This document shows positions 20,550 through 28,542 of a stretch of 34,114 nucleotides of DNA, piece after piece. Location: NCBI GenBank assembly GCA_947629645.1, contig CANREV010000033.1:1-34114 (forward strand). Direction: 5' to 3'. The translations under genes were made by a program, and so were the position numbers. The notes under the pieces were generated by a model. That model was not told the origin of the DNA. It searched no databases and saw nothing but the letters and a program-made list of their open reading frames with translations. Numbering within the stretch: the first letter of the stretch is position 1; every line of letters begins with the position of its first letter. This stretch comes from an uncultured Acetatifactor sp. Lineage in GTDB: Bacteria > Bacillota > Clostridia > Lachnospirales > Lachnospiraceae.

Positions 20550-20578
20550 AATATAACACAACCCCGGCGTTCCGTCAA
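20550..20578 (-). promoter_or_regulatory. rpmG-secE-nusG promoter
   Basis: On the minus strand TTGACG (20573-20578) and TATATT (20550-20555) are separated by 17 bp, giving a leader of about 95 nt to rpmG. Confidence 0.75.
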
Positions 20579-20603
20579 CAGATTTTTCTTTTTCTATGGA
20601 ACT

Positions 20604-20630
20604 TCCATGGAAAATCTCCATGGAAAATCT
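20604..20630. repeat. Two adjacent copies of a 14-bp repeat containing TCCATGGA
   Basis: TCCATGGAAAATCT occurs at 20604-20617 and 20617-20630, sharing one base; each includes the palindrome TCCATGGA. They lie between the divergent promoters of rpmG and the FliD-like gene and could be a regulator site. Confidence 0.6.
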
Positions 20631-20709
20631 TGCTTCTGCGAAAATTCTGTGCTAAAATTCAAATATAAAAGTGGAGTAGTGTAAACAATTCAGCGAATAG
20701 GTACGATAT
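20630..20709 (+). promoter_or_regulatory. Candidate promoters of the FliD-like gene (sigma-A-like and sigma-D-like)
   Basis: A weak sigma-A-like pair is TTGCTT (20630-20635) and TAAAAT (20653-20658), 17 bp apart. A second pair, TAAA (20682-20685) and TACGATAT (20702-20709), 16 bp apart, resembles the flagellar sigma-D/28 pattern TAAA-N15-GCCGATAT. Both lie within 150 bp of the start at 20774. Confidence 0.4.
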
Positions 20710-20773
20710 AGATATATAACGGCGGATTGAGATCTGTATCTGGCGTATCCGGAAGGAAAGGAGGCAATCATCA

Positions 20774-22081
20774 ATGAGCATGGCATTAAATACAGTATAT
20801 AATAATTATCTCTCTGCGTATACTCCTAAAACAATGACAAAATACGACACCCATAAAAAAAGCGAGCTGCGCAATGTCTATAACGCCATTGTTAAGTTGA
20901 ATAAGGATGCCCCCTGGTATCTTCCCACGACCAGCAGAGAAACGCAGCAGTATGCCGTCAATTTAAAGGAAAGCGCCCGCAATCTGCACAACACCATTGC
21001 ACAGCTGGGCGGTCTGGACGAAGACAACATTCTGCTGAATAAGAAAAGGGCCTACTCTTCCGATGAAAACGTGGCAAAGGTTTCCTATGTGGGCCCCCAG
21101 AATCCTAACGAAGGCATGATACCTGACCTTAAGCTGGAAGTAAAGTCTCTGGCTTCCTCTCAGGAAAATTTAGGATATTTCCTGCCTGACGGCAAGGTTT
21201 CCCTGCCGCCCGGAAATTATTCTTTTGATATTGGCGTGAACGACATGAACTATGAGTTCCAGTTTACCATCGGTGAATCCGAAACCAACCGCGCCGTTCA
21301 GGAACGCCTGGTTCGTTTGATCAACAATTCTGACATTGGTGTCAGGGCTTCTCTGGAGGAGTCCGAGGGGCGCACTTCGCTGCGGATGACTTCCGAAACC
21401 ACCGGTCTTGGCGCCGGACGCTCAGGCAGCTTTAACGTCAGCGACTCCCATACCAGCAAAACCTCCGGCACCGTTGATTATTTTGGTCTGGATTATGTCA
21501 GCAGAGAAGCTTCCAACGCGCAGTTTTTGTTAAACGGTGAAGAACGTACCGCTTCTTCCAATCGCTTTACCATCGGTAAAATGTTTGAAATCCAACTTAC
21601 CGGCCTCAGTCCGGAGGATCATCCTGTCCAGATCGGATTAAAGACGGATGTAGAGTCTTTGACAGATAATGTGACGCATTTAATCAGCGGCTATAACGAT
21701 TTTATCAAAGCGGCTTCTTCCTATGTGGAAGCACAGGAAAAGAGCAAAAAACTGGTGCAGGAATTCAAGGGTATCGCCGCTTTGTATACCCCGTCCATGA
21801 GTCCCATGGGACTGTCGCTCAGCGAAGACGGCACTCTCGCCATGAACAGGGACCGGATCCGGCAGTCCGCTCTGCAGTCGGAAGATATTAGCGAAACCTT
21901 TTCTTACCTGAAGAATTTCTCTTCCACATTGTTGAACAAGAGCGATCAGGTCGCGTTGAATCCTATGAATTATGTAGATAAGACGGTGGTGGCTTACAAG
22001 CATCCCGTTGCCAGCCATAATTATATCAGCCCCTATGTGACAAGCGCTTACAGCGGCATGATGTTCAACAGCTACTGCTAA
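20774..22081 (+). CDS. FliD-like flagellar hook-associated/capping protein homolog
   Basis: FliD caps the growing flagellar filament. This 435-aa protein matches the C-terminal half of the family: NAQFLLNGEERTASSNRFTI and LTGLSPEDHPVQIGLKTDVE (residues about 255-295), then the typical LTDNVTHLISGYNDFIKAASSY and a long helical region, ending SAYSGMMFNSYC. The first 100 residues lack the usual FliD start (a TASGLDT-like segment) and instead begin MALNTVYNNYLSAYTPK with a helical, hydrophilic stretch. No signal peptide is visible, as for flagellar-exported proteins. The ATG follows AAAGGAGG. It stands alone, with no other flagellar gene in the window. A sigma-D-like promoter would fit. It could instead be a diverged paralog with another surface role. 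Confidence 0.65.
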   Translation: MSMALNTVYNNYLSAYTPKTMTKYDTHKKSELRNVYNAIVKLNKDAPWYLPTTSRETQQYAVNLKESARNLHNTIAQLGGLDEDNILLNKKRAYSSDENVAKVSYVGPQNPNEGMIPDLKLEVKSLASSQENLGYFLPDGKVSLPPGNYSFDIGVNDMNYEFQFTIGESETNRAVQERLVRLINNSDIGVRASLEESEGRTSLRMTSETTGLGAGRSGSFNVSDSHTSKTSGTVDYFGLDYVSREASNAQFLLNGEERTASSNRFTIGKMFEIQLTGLSPEDHPVQIGLKTDVESLTDNVTHLISGYNDFIKAASSYVEAQEKSKKLVQEFKGIAALYTPSMSPMGLSLSEDGTLAMNRDRIRQSALQSEDISETFSYLKNFSSTLLNKSDQVALNPMNYVDKTVVAYKHPVASHNYISPYVTSAYSGMMFNSYC

Positions 22082-22111
22082 TGTACTGATTCCTGCCTGT
22101 AAAGATGATGC

Positions 22112-22155
22112 AAAACGGCTTCCAGCGATCATAACTCGTTGGAAGCCGTTTTAAA
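22112..22155 (+). terminator. Bidirectional terminator between FliD-like gene and XRE regulator
   Basis: AAAACGGCTTCCA and TGGAAGCCGTTTT form a 13-bp stem, extended by CGA/TCG beyond a wobble, with a TCATAAC loop; it is AT-flanked on both sides and serves the convergent genes. Confidence 0.8.
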
Positions 22156-22226
22156 TGCTTCTACAGTGACTCAGGAACTTAAGAGCCGCTTGGAAATAAC
22201 TCTGCGTTTCCCTGTACTGCCAAAGA

Positions 22227-22577
22227 TCATTTGCTCTTCTTTCCTTTTGCCTTGTATTTATCAATTTGCACAAAATCATCCATCAGCTCCAGAATCTTAT
22301 CACGTCCATTCTGGTTCAGCTTTACATAATACTGCATCACTCTGTTTTCCAGCAGCTGAGCCCCCAAAGAAGCGTCTCTTTCCAGCGAGGAAAAGTCCAC
22401 AGGATTTAAACTCAGTTTATCGCACATCCTGATCACTGTGCCATACGCCATTCCCTCAATTCCACGCTCTAACGCAGTTACCAGCGTACTATAGGGAATG
22501 CTCATTTCCATGGCGAACTGCCTTACGCTTCGATACTGCCTCAGAATCTCTTTTTTTAAAATTTCTGCTTTTGTCAT
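22227..22577 (-). CDS. XRE/Cro-type helix-turn-helix regulator
   Basis: The 116-aa protein has an N-terminal helix-turn-helix (residues about 12-60: YRSVRQFAMEMSIPYSTLVTALERG, then YGTVIRMCDKLSLNPVDFSSL), the layout of Cro/C1-type DNA-binding domains. A C-terminal helical region (LNQNGRDKILELMDDFVQI) and a lysine-rich tail follow; the LNQNGRDKI segment is common in small clostridial regulators. The ATG follows GGAGG. A promoter is visible at 22619-22647. Its target is unknown; it may act on its own promoter or on the divergent glycosyltransferase gene at 22890. Confidence 0.8.
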   Translation of the reverse strand: MTKAEILKKEILRQYRSVRQFAMEMSIPYSTLVTALERGIEGMAYGTVIRMCDKLSLNPVDFSSLERDASLGAQLLENRVMQYYVKLNQNGRDKILELMDDFVQIDKYKAKGKKSK

Positions 22578-22618
22578 ACTCTTTCCTCCATACTAATCGT
22601 GATGTAACATATAAGATT

Positions 22619-22647
22619 AATGTACGATATTTTGTTCACATTATCAA
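22619..22647 (-). promoter_or_regulatory. Promoter of the XRE regulator
   Basis: On the minus strand TTGATA (22642-22647) and TACATT (22619-22624) are separated by 17 bp. Confidence 0.6.
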
Positions 22648-22752
22648 GCCCAAGCTTCTTTTTTTGCAAAAAATTAAGTTTTCGCCTGTTGTTTCTTATG
22701 CCTTAGCTTCTGAAAATGCCGCCCGCACCCCCGAAAGAAGGCTAAAAATCTG

Positions 22753-22781
22753 TTGCACAATACAATGACCGTCAGTATAAT
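22753..22781 (+). promoter_or_regulatory. Promoter of the CgeB-like glycosyltransferase
   Basis: TTGCAC (22753-22758) and TATAAT (22776-22781) are separated by 17 bp. The leader of about 100 nt to 22890 has a GC-rich stretch (22810-22840) able to fold. Confidence 0.75.
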
Positions 22782-22889
22782 AATAAAATAGATTCATGAC
22801 TTTCATGCCCTGCGGAGCGCCGCGATGCAGCGCATGAGCGATAGGACGGATTGAGAAAAGGCTTCGGCACTTGGAAAATGTGAGGGACA

Positions 22890-24059
22890 ATGAAAATTTT
22901 AGTTTACCGCTATGGAAGCATCTGTGAACCGGATATCATTTCAGCGTTTCAAAAACTTGGACTTACTGTTCTGGAAGAAAAAACGGAAATCACCAACAAA
23001 AGATTATCTTCCGCAGATCGCCTGCTTTTGGTAGAACGGATTCTAAAGTCAGAACAGCTGCTTTTTGTTTTCAGTATCAATTTCTATCCTGTCATTGCGG
23101 AAATCTGTCATATTTACGGAGTACGCTATCTGTGCCAGACCGTGGATGCCCCCGTACCTGAACTGTTTGCGAAATCCATTTGCTACAATACCAATCATTT
23201 ATTTCTGTTCGACCATGCACAATATCAACGCTTTGTCTCCTACAATCCGGAAGGCATACATTATCTTCCATTGGCCTCCGGCACGGAACGTTTTGGAAAA
23301 GTGATCGGCTCCATCACCCCGGCGGACCGCTTAAAATATAGCAAGGACATTGTTTTTATAGGTTCATTGTATCATGAAAAAAATCCTCTTAGAAATCTGA
23401 AGCATCTTTCTGCGCACACACAAGGTTATATCGATGCTCTGACAACAGCTTCCTTAAAAGTATACGGCTGCAATCTTGTGGAGGAAGCCCTGAGTGAGGA
23501 AGTCATATCAGAAATCAAACAAAAGGCCGCTGATTTTTATACCCTGAAAGATAGTGTGGAAAACCCTGACCGATATGTAGCAGCGCACAGTTACATTGGC
23601 ATGCAGATTGCAGAGACAGAGCGGATACGGACACTTAACATATTAGCACAGTATTTTCCGGTGGATCTATATACCAAAAGCGATGCTTCTGCACTGCGAA
23701 ACGTCACAATACACGATGGTGCCGCCAGCCTGACAGAGATGCCTAAAATATTTCATTTAAGCAAGATTAATCTGAATATGACGATCAAGCCTATTCAGAC
23801 CGGCCTGCCCCTTCGCGTTTTTGACATTTTGGGATGCGGCGGCTTCCTCATGACCAATTATCAGGAAGAATTGACAGAATACTTTGAAATCGGAACAGAT
23901 TTGGAAGCTTATGCCAGCATGGAAGAACTTGTAGAAAAATGCGCATATTATCTGGAACATGATGATATCCGCAAGCAGATCGCTGCTAACGGGCACGAAA
24001 AAGTATGCGCCCATCATACTTATATCCATCGTTTAAGAGATATGATAAAGTATCTCTGA
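22890..24059 (+). CDS. CgeB/DUF3880-like glycosyltransferase
   Basis: This 389-aa protein resembles the CgeB/DUF3880 family of GT-B-type glycosyltransferases. The N-terminal half (MKILVYRYGSICEPDIISAF to LFLFDHAQYQRF) fits DUF3880. The C-terminal half carries the donor-site pattern of group-1-like transferases: KINLNMTIKPIQTGLPLRVFD, ILGCGGFLMTNYQEEL, then YEHTY-like ending (HHTYIHRLRDMIKYL). No signal or membrane helix is present, so it acts in the cytoplasm. The ATG follows GTGAGGG. It is convergent with the CDP-pentitol operon. In other bacteria such proteins decorate spore coats, flagellins or surface proteins; the acceptor here is unknown. The FliD-like protein nearby makes flagellin a possible target, by inference only. 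Confidence 0.7.
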   Translation: MKILVYRYGSICEPDIISAFQKLGLTVLEEKTEITNKRLSSADRLLLVERILKSEQLLFVFSINFYPVIAEICHIYGVRYLCQTVDAPVPELFAKSICYNTNHLFLFDHAQYQRFVSYNPEGIHYLPLASGTERFGKVIGSITPADRLKYSKDIVFIGSLYHEKNPLRNLKHLSAHTQGYIDALTTASLKVYGCNLVEEALSEEVISEIKQKAADFYTLKDSVENPDRYVAAHSYIGMQIAETERIRTLNILAQYFPVDLYTKSDASALRNVTIHDGAASLTEMPKIFHLSKINLNMTIKPIQTGLPLRVFDILGCGGFLMTNYQEELTEYFEIGTDLEAYASMEELVEKCAYYLEHDDIRKQIAANGHEKVCAHHTYIHRLRDMIKYL

Positions 24060-24104
24060 CAGAAGGTGCACAGCTGCGTTCTGATATCATCCTTCTTAAT
24101 GAAC

Positions 24105-25154
24105 TTATGCAAATACCGCTTCTACTTTCACATATTCCCGGGATTTATCGCGCATGATGTGAAATCCCTCTTCCAGCTGTTCAAAAGGGAACTTCTGCGT
24201 AATGTACCGTTTGGGCTCTATCCTTTTTTGGGCTAACCGCTGCAGCACATAATGCCAGTCATCTTCCGCGTCATGCGTGAAAGAGGAGTTCCAGCTTCCC
24301 CTGATCGTAAGCTGATTTCTCAAGATCTTCCAGTAAAGGTTTCTCTCCATCAAAATATCCGATGCCGGATTGCCGACAAACTGTACTCTGCCGCCGGGCA
24401 TTGTATTTTGGACAGCCTGTATAATAGTTTCCGGCTTACCCACACACTCAAAGATCACATCGGCGCCTTTTCCATCGGTTCTGTCCTGCAGCCACTCGTC
24501 CACCTGAAAACTTCTGCTGTCGCAGTAATCTTCTTCCGAAATTCCCTGTCCGAGTATCATCTCTTTCTGAAATTCTTTGTTGCCCACTGTCAAAATACGC
24601 CTGATCCCCATTTCCCTGAGGAACATGGTAAGCAAAATACCAATCGTACCCAGCCCGATCACCGCAACGGTTTCCTGCTCTTTAGGGTACGCCTGTCGCA
24701 TGGCATGTACCGCTACCGCCATCGGCTCCAGCATTGCCGCTTCCTCAAAAGAAACAGTATCCGGCAATTCGATCAGATTCCATACCGGAACCGCCACATA
24801 TTCCGCAAAGCCTCCGGCACAACGGGAACCCAGATAATTATAATGCCGGCACATCTCAAACTGCTTTTTCTTACAGGGAATACATTCCCCACAGGGGATC
24901 AGAGGGTAGACGCCTACCTTTTTCCCAATCCATACCCTGCCGCTTTCTCCTCCCGCCGCTTCCGCCACACCGGAAAATTCATGTCCGGGGATCAAAGGAT
25001 AAGAATACGTTCCATTCACATAGATCCGGGGAATATCTGAACCGCAGATCCCTGCCGCTTTTACTTTTACCAAAACCTCATTCTCCTGTACCCGCGGCCT
25101 GGGAACCTCTTCTAACCTGATGTCGTTTATATCATGCAGTACATAGGCTTTCAT
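24105..25154 (-). CDS. Zinc-dependent polyol-phosphate dehydrogenase (GatD/TarJ-like)
   Basis: This 349-aa medium-chain dehydrogenase probably interconverts a ketose phosphate and a polyol phosphate with NAD(P)H. The catalytic zinc ligands C37 (ICGSD) and H58-E59 (GHEF) are present, as are the four structural-zinc cysteines C88, C91, C94 and C102 and a Rossmann GLGTIG. The sequence around GSDIPRIYVNG, LGSRCAGGFAEY and IRGSWNSSF is closer to galactitol-1-phosphate dehydrogenase than to TarJ. Position decides the role: it is the last gene of an operon with a ribulose-phosphate epimerase and a CTP-dependent cytidylyltransferase, so reduction of ribulose- or xylulose-5-phosphate to ribitol- or arabinitol-phosphate is most likely. 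It starts 25 bp after the cytidylyltransferase stop. Confidence 0.8.
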   Translation of the reverse strand: MKAYVLHDINDIRLEEVPRPRVQENEVLVKVKAAGICGSDIPRIYVNGTYSYPLIPGHEFSGVAEAAGGESGRVWIGKKVGVYPLIPCGECIPCKKKQFEMCRHYNYLGSRCAGGFAEYVAVPVWNLIELPDTVSFEEAAMLEPMAVAVHAMRQAYPKEQETVAVIGLGTIGILLTMFLREMGIRRILTVGNKEFQKEMILGQGISEEDYCDSRSFQVDEWLQDRTDGKGADVIFECVGKPETIIQAVQNTMPGGRVQFVGNPASDILMERNLYWKILRNQLTIRGSWNSSFTHDAEDDWHYVLQRLAQKRIEPKRYITQKFPFEQLEEGFHIMRDKSREYVKVEAVFA

Positions 25155-25179
25155 AGCTTTATACCCTCACTCCTGCAAT

Positions 25180-25884
25180 TTAAATCAATGTATTCGTTTC
25201 TGCCATAATCCGCTGAAATCTCTGCAGATCCTCTTTCGTTGTAATCTTAAAATTACTTTCCTCGCCGTTTATCATTACAATATCCAAGCCTGCCATGACA
25301 GCAGGCTCCGTTGAACCATTGATATCTTTGATTTTGTCAGGCAAAAGCCTGAGGTTCGCTTCGTAATATTTGCCAAACCTAAACGCTTCCGGCGCCTGAC
25401 CCGCATAAATACTGCTGCGTTTCAAAAGCTGTGACACCTTCTTGCCATCCTCGCTATAATAGACGGTATCCTTCATAGGCAGGACCGGAATCGCTCCGTC
25501 ATGTCCCTGTACGCTCCGCAGGCATCTTTGCAATAAACCCATTGACAACATCGGACGCGCCGCGTCATGAATCAATACGACATCATTTTCCTTAGCATAC
25601 CGTGCGGCCTCGGTAAGTCCGTTCCAAACAGACAACTGTCTGGTCTCCCCCGGCTCGGAAAAACCTTTCCATTTTTGCCGATGATCCGGCGGCAGACAGG
25701 AGCTTATCAAATCCCGCCAGCCCATATCCGCCACAACTTGTACCGCATCAATCTCTTCGCAGCCAAAGCAAAGTTCCAGGCAATACCGAATCACAGGCTG
25801 ACCGGCTACATTAAGATACTGCTTCGGAATATCTCCCCCCAGGCGGGTTCCCGTGCCGCCCGCTAAGATAACGGCAATGTTCAT
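25180..25884 (-). CDS. IspD/TarI-family cytidylyltransferase
   Basis: This 234-aa enzyme transfers CMP from CTP to a sugar-alcohol or methylerythritol phosphate. It has the nucleotide-binding start LAGGTGTRLGGDIPKQY (residues 7-23, with R14 and K21), PGETRQLSVWNGL (78-90), HDAARP (106-111) and the C-terminal NFKITTKEDL. IspD and TarI share all of these. The operon context (epimerase directly before, zinc polyol-phosphate dehydrogenase directly after) favours CDP-pentitol synthesis for a wall polymer over isoprenoid synthesis. Its ATG directly abuts the epimerase stop (TAG-ATG), so translation is probably coupled. A second ispD elsewhere in the genome would support the TarI-like role. Confidence 0.85.
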   Translation of the reverse strand: MNIAVILAGGTGTRLGGDIPKQYLNVAGQPVIRYCLELCFGCEEIDAVQVVADMGWRDLISSCLPPDHRQKWKGFSEPGETRQLSVWNGLTEAARYAKENDVVLIHDAARPMLSMGLLQRCLRSVQGHDGAIPVLPMKDTVYYSEDGKKVSQLLKRSSIYAGQAPEAFRFGKYYEANLRLLPDKIKDINGSTEPAVMAGLDIVMINGEESNFKITTKEDLQRFQRIMAETNTLI

Positions 25885-26547
25885 CTAAAATCTCATCTCC
25901 CTGATATCCTGAATGGTCTGCCTGTAGGGCTTGCCTTTCCCGAAAAGCAATGTAGTACCCAGCACAAAACCTTTTACACCCTTCGGCGCATATATCTGAA
26001 TCCTTTCAGCGCTGCAAGCGCCGTCCCAGTAAATGTTGAAATCCATATCCTTACGCATCGCCAGCAGCTTATCGATCTTTTTCCCTACATAAGGCAGGTA
26101 CATCTGCCCCGCATTTCCGGGATTCACCGACATTACCAGTACCTTTTTGACAATGACCAGCATTTCCATCACCGTTTCCACGCTGGTTCCCGGATTGATG
26201 GCAATGCCAGGGATCATACCCGCATTAATGATTTTCTGCAGCGTAGTGGAGGGATGATACTCCGCCTCGGGATGGATATATACAGTATCGCCTTTTTTCA
26301 AATGATCCAAAAACATTTGGATATTGTTATTGGGATGCTCGATCATCAGGTGCACATCCAGCGGCAGATGGGTTGCGGAACGAATGTATGCCATATCGTA
26401 TAAAGACATGGCGAAATTAGGTACATATCGCCCATCCATAATGTCAATATGAAAGGAATCAATGCCCGCCTGCTCCAAATCCCTGACTTCTTTTTCCAAG
26501 TTTCCATAATTTGCGCACATCATTGACGCCATCAATTCAAAATTCAT
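25885..26547 (-). CDS. rpe: Ribulose-phosphate 3-epimerase family protein
   Basis: This 220-aa TIM-barrel enzyme is expected to interconvert ribulose-5-phosphate and xylulose-5-phosphate. The metal ligands are present: H33 and D35 in HIDIMDG, H66 in DVHLMIE and D175 in YWDGAC. The phosphate-binding VNPGNAGQ region and the FVLGTT segment near the end are also kept. The usual DGGI at the last ligand is changed to DGAC, and the start SMMCANYGNL differs from the usual SADF form. It is thus a divergent member, perhaps a dedicated paralog. The ATG at 26547 follows GGAAGGA; the open frame upstream to 26604 is unsupported. It is the first gene of the CDP-pentitol operon. Confidence 0.85.
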   Translation of the reverse strand: MNFELMASMMCANYGNLEKEVRDLEQAGIDSFHIDIMDGRYVPNFAMSLYDMAYIRSATHLPLDVHLMIEHPNNNIQMFLDHLKKGDTVYIHPEAEYHPSTTLQKIINAGMIPGIAINPGTSVETVMEMLVIVKKVLVMSVNPGNAGQMYLPYVGKKIDKLLAMRKDMDFNIYWDGACSAERIQIYAPKGVKGFVLGTTLLFGKGKPYRQTIQDIREMRF

Positions 26548-26681
26548 AGATCGTTCCTTCCCTGAATCTTTGGTATGCTTCCCTGCAAGTCTGAAAGTAA
26601 ACACACATTCAAATTGCTTTAAAAAAAGAAACCTTACCGCCTTTGTAGCAGAACCAGGAGCAGAAAGATTCTTTTGAAAAT

Positions 26682-26709
26682 ATTATACAATAAATTTATT
26701 TAAAGTAAA
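26682..26709 (-). promoter_or_regulatory. Promoter of the epimerase-cytidylyltransferase-dehydrogenase operon
   Basis: On the minus strand TTTACT (26704-26709) and a perfect TATAAT (26682-26687) are separated by 16 bp in a very AT-rich stretch. The leader is about 130 nt. Confidence 0.6.
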
Positions 26710-26781
26710 ATACAAAAATAAAATTTCCACGTTGAACCGCGCCCCTTCCCGTCCCAAAGGAATCCCGAGTACATAAATCCG

Positions 26782-26810
26782 TTGCCACAAGGAAGGAGTT
26801 TTGTTATACT
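26782..26810 (+). promoter_or_regulatory. Promoter of the GT-D glycosyltransferase
   Basis: TTGCCA (26782-26787) and TATACT (26805-26810) are separated by 17 bp. It is divergent from the promoter at 26682-26709, about 70 bp away. A 10-bp TCCCGTCCCA just upstream (26747-26756) recurs at 28179-28188. Confidence 0.7.
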
Positions 26811-26890
26811 AAAAACCAGCAAAATAAAAAAATTGACGCATTTCTAACAAGCAGAATGTGAGTGAAATGACTTATTCAGGAAGGAATTCT

Positions 26891-27991
26891 ATGAAACCGG
26901 AAAACAATATGTCATTTGAGGAACAACAGGAAATACTTTCTGTGTGCCTTGACGAAATCGTGAAACTGAAAGAAGAAAATCTGAGATTGCAGGAACGGCT
27001 GGATAGCATTACCGCCACGGAACATGTCCTGATGGATGGTCTGAAAAAGATGGTCCAGTTAACACAGCAGCAGGCGTCCTATTATCAGCTCAATAAGAAT
27101 CTGATATATAACGGAGTGGATAACATTAAGTACGAGTTGTATGATAACATCGATCACAAATACTGCTATCCGGAATTTTATCATTTAGAGGAGACCCTTG
27201 ATTTAATCATAAATCAAAAGAAAAGCATGGCAAGGTTTGGAGATGGGGAATTTGCGATTATGGCCGGCGAAACAAGGCACAAATTCCAGCAGGCCGACCA
27301 GCACCTGGGACAAAGGTTACAGGAAGTTATCCAATGCGAAGAAGACGGGCTGCTGATCGCGATCGCGGATAACTATGGAAACCTTGATAAATATAACAGC
27401 GCCCAAAGATGGGAGATCCGCTCCTATATGTCGGAACAGCACAGACAACAACATATGCGGTTTCTGGATCTTTCCAGAAAATATCACAATGCATACATCA
27501 GCCGTCCGTATGCCATGTATGCCGACAACAGGACAGATGCGCCATATTACAGGTTTCAAAATCTGAAAAAAATATGGGATTCCAGAAATGTGATCTTTAT
27601 TGAAGGAAGCCTGACCAGAATGGGCGTAGGGAACGACCTGTTTGACAATGCCGCCCAGATAAAAAGAATTGTAGCCCCACCCACAGACGCCTTCGCCCAA
27701 TATGATAAAATTTTAAATGCCGCCCTGCAATATGCCGATTCTGATACGTTATTTCTGATTGCACTCGGTCCCACGGCAAGCATTCTTGCGTATGATTTGT
27801 TTCATGCGGGTCATCAGGCCCTGGATATTGGACATCTTGATTTAGAATATGAATGGTATTTAAAGGGTGAGGGTGACAGATGCGAGATCAAAAATAAATA
27901 CAACAACGAAATGGACGGCGGCGATGTCGTAGAAGATATAGACGATCCGCAATATACCGCGCAGATACTATGTGCGATCGGAAATCATTAA
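26891..27991 (+). CDS. GT-D fold (DUF1792-like) glycosyltransferase
   Basis: The 366-aa protein has an N-terminal coiled coil (about residues 8-60, with KLKEENLRLQERLDSI) followed by a GT-D domain (about 100-340). The domain carries the family hallmark ARFGDGEFAIMAGE, with the D118-x-E120 pair for metal and nucleotide-sugar binding, and DIGHLDLEYEWYLKG near the end. Streptococcal relatives add glucose to O-linked glycans on surface adhesins. There is no signal peptide. The frame is open from a GTG at 26858, but the ATG at 26891 follows AGGAAGG and is preferred. With the CgeB-like enzyme and the CDP-pentitol operon it suggests a surface-glycan locus. Confidence 0.75.
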   Translation: MKPENNMSFEEQQEILSVCLDEIVKLKEENLRLQERLDSITATEHVLMDGLKKMVQLTQQQASYYQLNKNLIYNGVDNIKYELYDNIDHKYCYPEFYHLEETLDLIINQKKSMARFGDGEFAIMAGETRHKFQQADQHLGQRLQEVIQCEEDGLLIAIADNYGNLDKYNSAQRWEIRSYMSEQHRQQHMRFLDLSRKYHNAYISRPYAMYADNRTDAPYYRFQNLKKIWDSRNVIFIEGSLTRMGVGNDLFDNAAQIKRIVAPPTDAFAQYDKILNAALQYADSDTLFLIALGPTASILAYDLFHAGHQALDIGHLDLEYEWYLKGEGDRCEIKNKYNNEMDGGDVVEDIDDPQYTAQILCAIGNH

Positions 27992-28074
27992 GCTTTTTAT
28001 AAAGCTTTATCGCAGTACACGACAGCCAGGAAACCCAAGAATGGCATAGATATGGTAAAATTGAAAAGGACTGA

Positions 28075-28102
28075 AAAATGTCCAAAATGGAAGTTTTTAT
28101 TT
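28075..28102 (+). repeat. 28-bp direct repeat, copy 1
   Basis: It shares 26 of 28 bases with 33274-33301 in the same orientation (core TGTCCAAAATGG). The two copies lie either side of the activase-GRE-phosphatase operon, 5199 bp apart. Confidence 0.8.
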
Positions 28103-28200
28103 CAGACATCACCGCCGCAAAAAGAAAGTTGTCTTTTAACGTCAACTCCCAGAGCGTTTTTCTTTCTGCCATGTCTCCTCCCGTCCCAGGGAAATTCTGA
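28078..28200 (+). CDS. Possible small ORF (40 aa), unknown
   Basis: The frame ATG-TCC-AAA-ATG-GAA encodes MSKMEVFISDITAAKRKLSF and continues to GKF and a stop. AAAGGA stands 7 nt before the ATG, a plausible ribosome binding site. The second repeat copy at 33274 opens with the similar MSKMAVFV but soon diverges and lacks a binding site. It may be a small gene, a remnant of a longer one, or chance. Confidence 0.25.
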   Translation: MSKMEVFISDITAAKRKLSFNVNSQSVFLSAMSPPVPGKF

Positions 28201-28436
28201 GTTCAGGATAACATGGTTATGGCGATATACCAACTGTTTTTACACAGTTTAAGATATAGTTAAAATCAGGGCATACAATCTCTATTTTCTTCACTGAAAT
28301 TGATTCTCTTATATTTGCGTTCCTTTAACCGGGGATTTTCGCAATCTTTTAAACGACTTCTGTTCCCTTGTTCATTGTTTTGCTATCCGTTGCTTCAAAA
28401 AATAACGATAAGACACCATGCTAAAGTTTTTCTTTG

Positions 28437-28466
28437 TTGCAATTCGATAATGTATTATAGTATAAT
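28437..28466 (+). promoter_or_regulatory. Promoter of the glycyl radical enzyme operon
   Basis: TTGCAA (28437-28442) and a perfect TATAAT (28461-28466) are separated by 18 bp, about 75 bp before the activase gene. Confidence 0.75.
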
Positions 28467-28542
28467 TAAATCATGTAATAGACAAATAATTTTAAAATTT
28501 AATACAATTGTTTTGTTGATTCATAATTTGGAGAATTCATAA

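Larger units (their letters stand above)
27992..28542. other. Intergenic region before the glycyl radical operon
   Basis: This 551-bp stretch holds a weak AAGCTT-based hairpin (27991-28010), the first copy of a 28-bp direct repeat (28075-28102), a possible 40-codon ORF (28078-28200) and an AT-rich promoter region (28437-28466). I see no RNA gene or riboswitch that I can name. Confidence 0.6.

Noticed and set aside
24060..24104. Possible terminator between the convergent CgeB-like and dehydrogenase genes
   Set aside because: Only 6-bp arms (AGAAGG/CCTTCT) with a 24-nt loop and no T run.
26747..28188. 10-bp TCCCGTCCCA at 26747-26756 and 28179-28188
   Set aside because: Flanking similarity is weak, and the second copy lies inside the possible small ORF; too short to call a repeat element.
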